A DNA stretch of 43,104 bases from Promineifilum sp. (lineage in GTDB: Bacteria; Chloroflexota; Anaerolineae; Promineifilales; Promineifilaceae), in assembly GCA_017983515.1 (NCBI GenBank), contig JAGOBF010000012.1:1-43104 (forward strand), given 5' to 3'. Position numbers and translations under genes: made by a program. Below, one piece after another: positions 39,381 to 43,104 of the stretch. The notes under the pieces are model-generated. The model was not told where the DNA came from, ran no database searches, and saw only the letters and a program-made list of their open reading frames with translations. Every line of letters starts with the position of its first letter. Position 1 is the stretch's first letter.

Positions 39381-39914
39381 ATGATGATGAGTGGCTTGCC
39401 GCTGGTGATCGTCCTGGCCCTGTTGTTTCTGGCGGCCGCGCTCTGGTTTCGCGGCCGTGACATGCGCGAGGAAAGCGGACTGCCGCCCGGCAACGTCATC
39501 TACACCGATACCGGCACGTGGCGGGCCAACAGCAACGTTCTGAATGCCTCGGAGTATCGCCTGACCGGCAAGCCAGACTATCTGGTGGAGCAGAACGATG
39601 GAACCATCATCCCCGTTGAAGTGAAGTCCAGCCTCGCGCCCGAAACGCCGTGGGACGGGCAGGTGCTACAACTGGCCGCCTATTGCCTACTGATAGAATC
39701 CAATTATGGCGTGCGTCCGCCCTACGGCATCCTTCAGTACAGGGATCGCGCTTTTGCCGTGGATTATACGGACGAACTGGAAGCCGACCTTCTCGATCTG
39801 TTGGACGAGATGCGCGCCACCCGTCAGGAGCTTGACCCGGATCCGGATCATGCTGAACGCCGCCGTTGTGCCGCCTGCGGCGTTCGTGAGGCTTGCGACC
39901 GGCGGCTGGCCTAG
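39381..39914 (+). CDS. C-terminal half of a Cas4-like (PD-(D/E)XK) nuclease, membrane-anchored
   Basis: 177 aa starting with three consecutive ATG codons. A membrane helix fills residues 5-23, followed by basic residues (RGRDMR), predicting the rest to be cytoplasmic. The nuclease motifs are GKPDYLV (Asp66), VEVKSS (Glu80, Lys82) and QLAAY (Gln97, Tyr101). The C-terminus has CAACGVREACDRRL (Cys163, 166, 172), like the three C-terminal Fe-S cysteines of Cas4. Motif I His and the first Cys sit in the preceding gene. A stop in this frame at 39366-39368 rules out fusion by simple read-through. No cas gene or repeat array is near. Probably a two-subunit membrane-bound nuclease of unknown role. Confidence 0.78.
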   Translation: MMMSGLPLVIVLALLFLAAALWFRGRDMREESGLPPGNVIYTDTGTWRANSNVLNASEYRLTGKPDYLVEQNDGTIIPVEVKSSLAPETPWDGQVLQLAAYCLLIESNYGVRPPYGILQYRDRAFAVDYTDELEADLLDLLDEMRATRQELDPDPDHAERRRCAACGVREACDRRLA

Positions 39915-39980
39915 ACGCGCCGTGCCGCCCATTTGCCTCCCCACTGCTTCGCCGCGCATTTCCTAATCTCCTTTTCCCGG

Positions 39981-39986
39981 TATAAT
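39981..39986 (+). promoter_or_regulatory. -10 box upstream of hisS
   Basis: Consensus TATAAT 62 bases before the hisS ATG, without a good -35. A start near 39993 would give a leader of about 56 bases and excludes the longer hisS start at 39989. Confidence 0.5.
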
Positions 39987-40048
39987 AAGTGGCTAATCAC
40001 GCTGGCAAGCGATTTTGGCGCGCCTGCCGTTGGCGGAGGGCTATTATA

Positions 40049-41329
40049 ATGTCGACACAAATTCAGCGGCTGACGGGCATGCACGACGTCCTGCCCGACG
40101 ACCGCCGGTATTGGGACACGATCATCGCCGCGGCCGAAATGGTGGCCTGGCGCTTCGGCTTCCAGCGCATCGATACACCCATCCTCGAGGCCACCGAGTT
40201 GTTCGTTCGCGGCGTGGGCGAGGGTTCGGATTTCTTCGTGCAGAAAGAGATGTATACGATAGCGGAGGCGGACGGCAGCAGCATCACCCTGCGCCCGGAA
40301 TTTACCGCCGGATTGGTGCGGGCCTACATCAGCAACGGGATGCGCAACTGGCCGCAGCCGGTGAAACTCTACACCATCGGCCCCAGCTTTCGCCGCGAAC
40401 GGCCGCAGGCCGGCCGCTTGCGCCAGCACAGCCAGTTCAACTGCGAGATATTGGGCGAGGACGACCCAGCGGCCGACGTGGAAGTCATGATGCTGGCGAT
40501 GACTTTCTTTAGCGAGCTTGGCTTCCGGGGGCTGACCTTCCAACTCAACAGCACCGGCTGTCCGGTTTGCAAGCCAGCCTACGTCGAGAAACTGGTGGCC
40601 TATCTGGCCCAACATACCGATAAGCTGGCCGACATCGACAAGGAGCGGCTGACCAAAAACCCGCTACGCGTGCTCGATAGCAAAGCGCCGGGCATGGATG
40701 AGCTGTTGGCTGGCGCCCCCCACATCGTCGATCATCTTTGTGAAGATTGCCGCGAGCACTTTGCTGACGTGTGCGGTTTGCTCGAGGCGTTGGGTCAATC
40801 GTACTCGCTCAACTTTCGCCTGGTGCGTGGCATTGATTATTATGTCAAAACCGTATTCGAAGTGTGGCAGACGGGTATTGGCGCGCAAGCCGCTCTGTGT
40901 GGTGGCGGCCGCTACGACGGTCTGGCCGAAGATATCGGCGGCTCGCCGACTCCCGGCGTCGGCTTCGGCAGCGGCATCGAGCGGGTTATTCTGGGTATGA
41001 ATGAGCAGGACGTGGAACCGCCCGCGCTGCCGCCGGTGCCGGTTCTGGTGGCCTACATGGGCCAGGCGACCAAAGCGGCGGCCGTGGGCCTCGTCTATCG
41101 CCTGCGCGAGGCGGGCATCGGCGCGCGTTTGGCCTTCTCCCGCCGTGGGCGCAGCATGAAAAGCCAGATGCGCGAGGCGGATCATCTGGCCGCTCGTTTC
41201 GCGCTCATTGTGGGCGAGAACGAGCTGGCTCAAGGCTCCGTAGCCGCCAAGTCGCTGGCTGGCGACAAAGCCCAGGTCGTCGTGTCGCTGGATGAAATCG
41301 TGAACTGGTTGCGGGAGCGCCTGGCGTGA
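40049..41329 (+). CDS. hisS: Histidine--tRNA ligase
   Basis: 426 aa from the ATG at 40049 with GGAGGG 8 bases upstream. Class II synthetase that charges tRNA-His. MSTQIQRLTGMHDVLPDD is the standard opening. Motif 2 is FRRERPQAGRLRQHSQFN, the histidine-specific loops are LVRGIDYYVKTVFEV and GGGRYDGLAEDIGG, and motif 3 is PGVGFGSGIERVIL. A C-terminal anticodon-binding domain occupies about 330-426. CPVCKPAYVEKLVAYL near 175 and CEDCREHF give two Cys pairs in the insertion domain, as in many bacterial HisS proteins. A NAD kinase gene follows in the same direction. Confidence 0.97.
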   Translation: MSTQIQRLTGMHDVLPDDRRYWDTIIAAAEMVAWRFGFQRIDTPILEATELFVRGVGEGSDFFVQKEMYTIAEADGSSITLRPEFTAGLVRAYISNGMRNWPQPVKLYTIGPSFRRERPQAGRLRQHSQFNCEILGEDDPAADVEVMMLAMTFFSELGFRGLTFQLNSTGCPVCKPAYVEKLVAYLAQHTDKLADIDKERLTKNPLRVLDSKAPGMDELLAGAPHIVDHLCEDCREHFADVCGLLEALGQSYSLNFRLVRGIDYYVKTVFEVWQTGIGAQAALCGGGRYDGLAEDIGGSPTPGVGFGSGIERVILGMNEQDVEPPALPPVPVLVAYMGQATKAAAVGLVYRLREAGIGARLAFSRRGRSMKSQMREADHLAARFALIVGENELAQGSVAAKSLAGDKAQVVVSLDEIVNWLRERLA

Positions 41330-41405
41330 CGATGCTCGTCCGCGAGTCGTGTCGTCTCGAACGGCCGAGAACCAGCGGCAGCGCTTCTATGCCCTACCCT
41401 TGCTT

Positions 41406-42278
41406 ATGAACCTCGTCGGCATTCTCGAACAACCCCGTCTGCCCGATTCTGCACCGTTGGCCCGCCAGGTTCGCGAATGGCTGTCGGCGCGAGGTGTGTC
41501 GTCGTGGACGGCCGCCCCGGTTGACGACGAAGACCTCGATGCCCCGCTGGAGGGTACGTCGTTGCTCGTCGTCCTTGGCGGCGACGGCTCGACGCTACGC
41601 GCGGCGCGTTGGACGGTGCCCTATGGCGTGCCCATCTTTGGCATCAACGTCGGCCGCGTCGGCTTCCTCAGCGAAGCCACGCCGGAGAATTGGCCGGAAA
41701 AGCTGGCCCGGCTACTGGATGGCGATTACTGGATCGAGCGGCGTCTGCTGCTTCATGCCGAACTGTGGCGCGGCGGCCGCAGGGAGGCTTCTTTCTCGGC
41801 GTTGAACGAAGTGGTCATTGGCCGGGGCGCGCAGGCGCGAGTCATCCACCTGCACTTGCGCGTCGATGATGATCTGGTGACGACCTACATTGCCGACGCT
41901 CTGATCGTGGCGACGCCCACCGGCTCGACGGCCTATTCAATGGCCGCCGGTGGCCCGCTGATGCCGCCCCAGTTGCAAAATCTGGTCATCGTGCCCGTGG
42001 CCGCCCATTTGAGCCTGAATCGTTCGCTGGTCTTACACGAGAACGCGCGCATCTCCATCCAGGTGGAAATGGGCCACGAGGCGTTTCTGACGGCCGACGG
42101 GCAGAAAAGCATGGCCGTCGAGGATGGTGACGAGATCATTATCACGAAAAACGAAAGTGTGTGTAGCTTTGCCCGTGTCGAAAGCCCCGGCTACTTCTAC
42201 CGCCGCCTGATGGGACGTTTGGGTTTCAGTTGGCCGCATCTGAGCATCGTCGGCCCTAATCGTGAGGATAAAGCTTAG
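41406..42278 (+). CDS. nadK: NAD(+) kinase
   Basis: 290 aa from the ATG at 41406; an in-frame GTG at 41349 would add a basic leader unlike the family, and neither start has a clear Shine-Dalgarno. NADK phosphorylates NAD to NADP using ATP or polyphosphate. LLVVLGGDGSTLRAAR carries the GGDG motif (about 59-62). FGINVGRVGFLSEATPE, ALNEVVIGRG (NE/D motif) and VATPTGSTAYSMAAGGPLM (the Gly-rich phosphate-binding loop) follow in the right order. The polar linker after the first helix is short. Probably cotranscribed with hisS (76-base gap). Confidence 0.95.
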   Translation: MNLVGILEQPRLPDSAPLARQVREWLSARGVSSWTAAPVDDEDLDAPLEGTSLLVVLGGDGSTLRAARWTVPYGVPIFGINVGRVGFLSEATPENWPEKLARLLDGDYWIERRLLLHAELWRGGRREASFSALNEVVIGRGAQARVIHLHLRVDDDLVTTYIADALIVATPTGSTAYSMAAGGPLMPPQLQNLVIVPVAAHLSLNRSLVLHENARISIQVEMGHEAFLTADGQKSMAVEDGDEIIITKNESVCSFARVESPGYFYRRLMGRLGFSWPHLSIVGPNREDKA

Positions 42279-42384
42279 CTGCTGTTCATCCCATACTATT
42301 GGGAAATTTATCTATCTGGCGACAATCCTCCTGAAAGGGGGCCGGCTTGGGCTTAACCCATGACCGGATTCCTGAATAAACGAT

Positions 42385-43104
42385 ATGGCTATCAAAGACC
42401 CTAGACTTCGCTCGCTACTGACTCAGGCCGACCGCAATGCGGCCAACGGCAAGAACGCGGCCGCGGAAAGTATTTATCGGCAGATTGTGGACATGGCTCC
42501 GGATGCCGAAACGGCCTGGTTGGGTCTGGCCGAAGTGGTCGTTGGCGCGGATGAGAAGCGCGCCGCCTATGAGCGAGCGCTAGATCTGGCTCCGGGCATG
42601 CCGGCGGCGATCGCCGGGCTGGCCCGGCTGGACGGCCGGCCCGTCCCGCCGGAGATAGCTGCGGCGTTGGAAGCAGCCCAGGAACCACAGGAGATCGCCC
42701 CGTTTGAAGCGGGACTCGTGGATGAGGGTGCGGATAATGTCACCACGACCGATAGCGAGGCTGCTTATGAGCTGTACTGCTATCGTCACCCCGATCGCGC
42801 CACCTCATTGCGGTGCTACAATTGCGATCGGCCGATCTGCAGCACTTGCGCCAATAAGACACCGGTTGGCTACATTTGTCCCGAATGTCAGCGCGAGGCG
42901 GAGGATGCTTTCTTTAACAGCAAGCCGCTCGACTATCTAATCGCCGCGTTGGTATCGCTGCCGATCAGCCTGTTAACCGGCTACCTGATAGTCAGGTTTT
43001 TCAGCGGCGGCTTCCTGTTTTTCATCATTATCTTCTTTGTCAGTGGCGCGATCGGCAGCTTTATCGGCCGCACCACCAAGCGCGCCATCGGTGGGCGACG
43101 GGGG
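42385..43104 (+). CDS. TPR and B-box-type zinc-finger membrane protein, 3' end cut by window edge
   Basis: 240 codons are open from the ATG at 42385 to the window edge with no stop. Residues 5-80 form TPR-like helices (ADRNAANGKNAAAESIYRQI; AWLGLAEVVVGADEKRAAYE). An acidic linker follows. Then comes a zinc-finger region with Cys at 132, 144, 147, 152, 155, 165 and 168 and His135 (YCYRHPDRATSLRCYNCDRP, CSTCA, CPEC), similar to B-box fingers of bacterial membrane proteins. Two membrane helices lie at about 183-203 and 209-228, then a basic end. No Shine-Dalgarno is evident. The role is unknown; related proteins are often rhomboid-like or hypothetical. Confidence 0.78.
   Translation, partial: MAIKDPRLRSLLTQADRNAANGKNAAAESIYRQIVDMAPDAETAWLGLAEVVVGADEKRAAYERALDLAPGMPAAIAGLARLDGRPVPPEIAAALEAAQEPQEIAPFEAGLVDEGADNVTTTDSEAAYELYCYRHPDRATSLRCYNCDRPICSTCANKTPVGYICPECQREAEDAFFNSKPLDYLIAALVSLPISLLTGYLIVRFFSGGFLFFIIIFFVSGAIGSFIGRTTKRAIGGRRG

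Noticed and set aside
39063..39980. CRISPR-Cas locus around the Cas4-like genes
   Set aside because: I looked for regularly spaced repeats and cas1/cas2-like ORFs on both strands; neither is present in the window.
42279..42384. Possible riboswitch before the TPR/zinc-finger gene
   Set aside because: Only short dyads (CCCA-TGGG, GGG-CCC) are visible and no known riboswitch core could be matched.
1..43104. Insertion sequences, integrases, prophage or toxin-antitoxin pairs
   Set aside because: No transposase, integrase, phage structural gene or terminal inverted repeats with target duplications were seen. The HNH gene is a stand-alone family type with its own promoter rather than part of an intron.

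Overview
The window is a gene-dense, GC-rich bacterial chromosome segment dominated by housekeeping genes. I infer a member of the Chloroflexota, probably the Anaerolineae/Caldilineae side. The inference rests on a very large MalT-like (LAL) LuxR regulator with a 78-aa companion gene, a peptide-binding lipoprotein with a Val-Glu-Val-Thr-rich linker after its lipobox, a stand-alone Flp pilin, many GGCCGG-type hexamers, and several mRNAs that look leaderless. I have no 16S or database result, so this is a judgement from gene style.

Layout. 1-3542 (minus): RNA 2',3'-cyclic phosphodiesterase (cut by the left edge), a YacP-type NYN protein and a PcrA/UvrD helicase. 3779-7058 (plus): a CNNM/CBS membrane protein, tRNA-Glu(CTC) with terminator, and an AarF/UbiB-like kinase. 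7083-9731: a small Cys-containing protein and a CHAD protein (minus), a small Cys-rich protein (plus) and a coiled-coil J-domain-like protein (minus). 10014-15060 (minus): a 901-aa LAL regulator followed by three envelope or unknown genes. 15278-17012 (plus): an ABC-2 exporter pair. 17151-17563: tmRNA. 17675-24695: a complete five-gene peptide ABC importer with an elaborate RNA leader and a final terminator. 24723-25667 (minus): an ATP-grasp ligase. 25778-28782 (plus): a DPM1-like glycosyltransferase, a methyltransferase, a NarL-type response regulator, an Flp pilin and an orphan CpaF N-terminal domain. 28788-30695 (plus): ComF, long HPF and a low-molecular-weight phosphatase. 30746-31267 (minus): an HNH protein. 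31417-32604 (plus): glycine C-acetyltransferase. 32594-37922 (minus): a beta-CASP nuclease, RNase D, a sugar-nucleotide epimerase and RecJ. 38053-43104 (plus): a YihY/BrkB protein, a Cas4-like nuclease split over two membrane-anchored ORFs, HisS, NAD kinase and a TPR/zinc-finger membrane protein cut by the right edge.

How the parts work together. The clearest functional unit is the peptide importer. Its leader has a perfect consensus promoter, a short terminated RNA, a further structured element, and a strong hairpin between the binding protein and the permeases. RecJ, the epimerase and RNase D overlap and form an operon. Nucleic-acid processing genes recur across the window: PcrA, NYN, RecJ, RNase D, the beta-CASP enzyme, HNH and the split Cas4-like pair. 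I saw no insertion sequence, prophage, integron or CRISPR array. The most unusual object is the split Cas4-like nuclease at 39098-39914. Its predicted catalytic residues and Fe-S cysteines are shared between two small proteins, each with one membrane helix.
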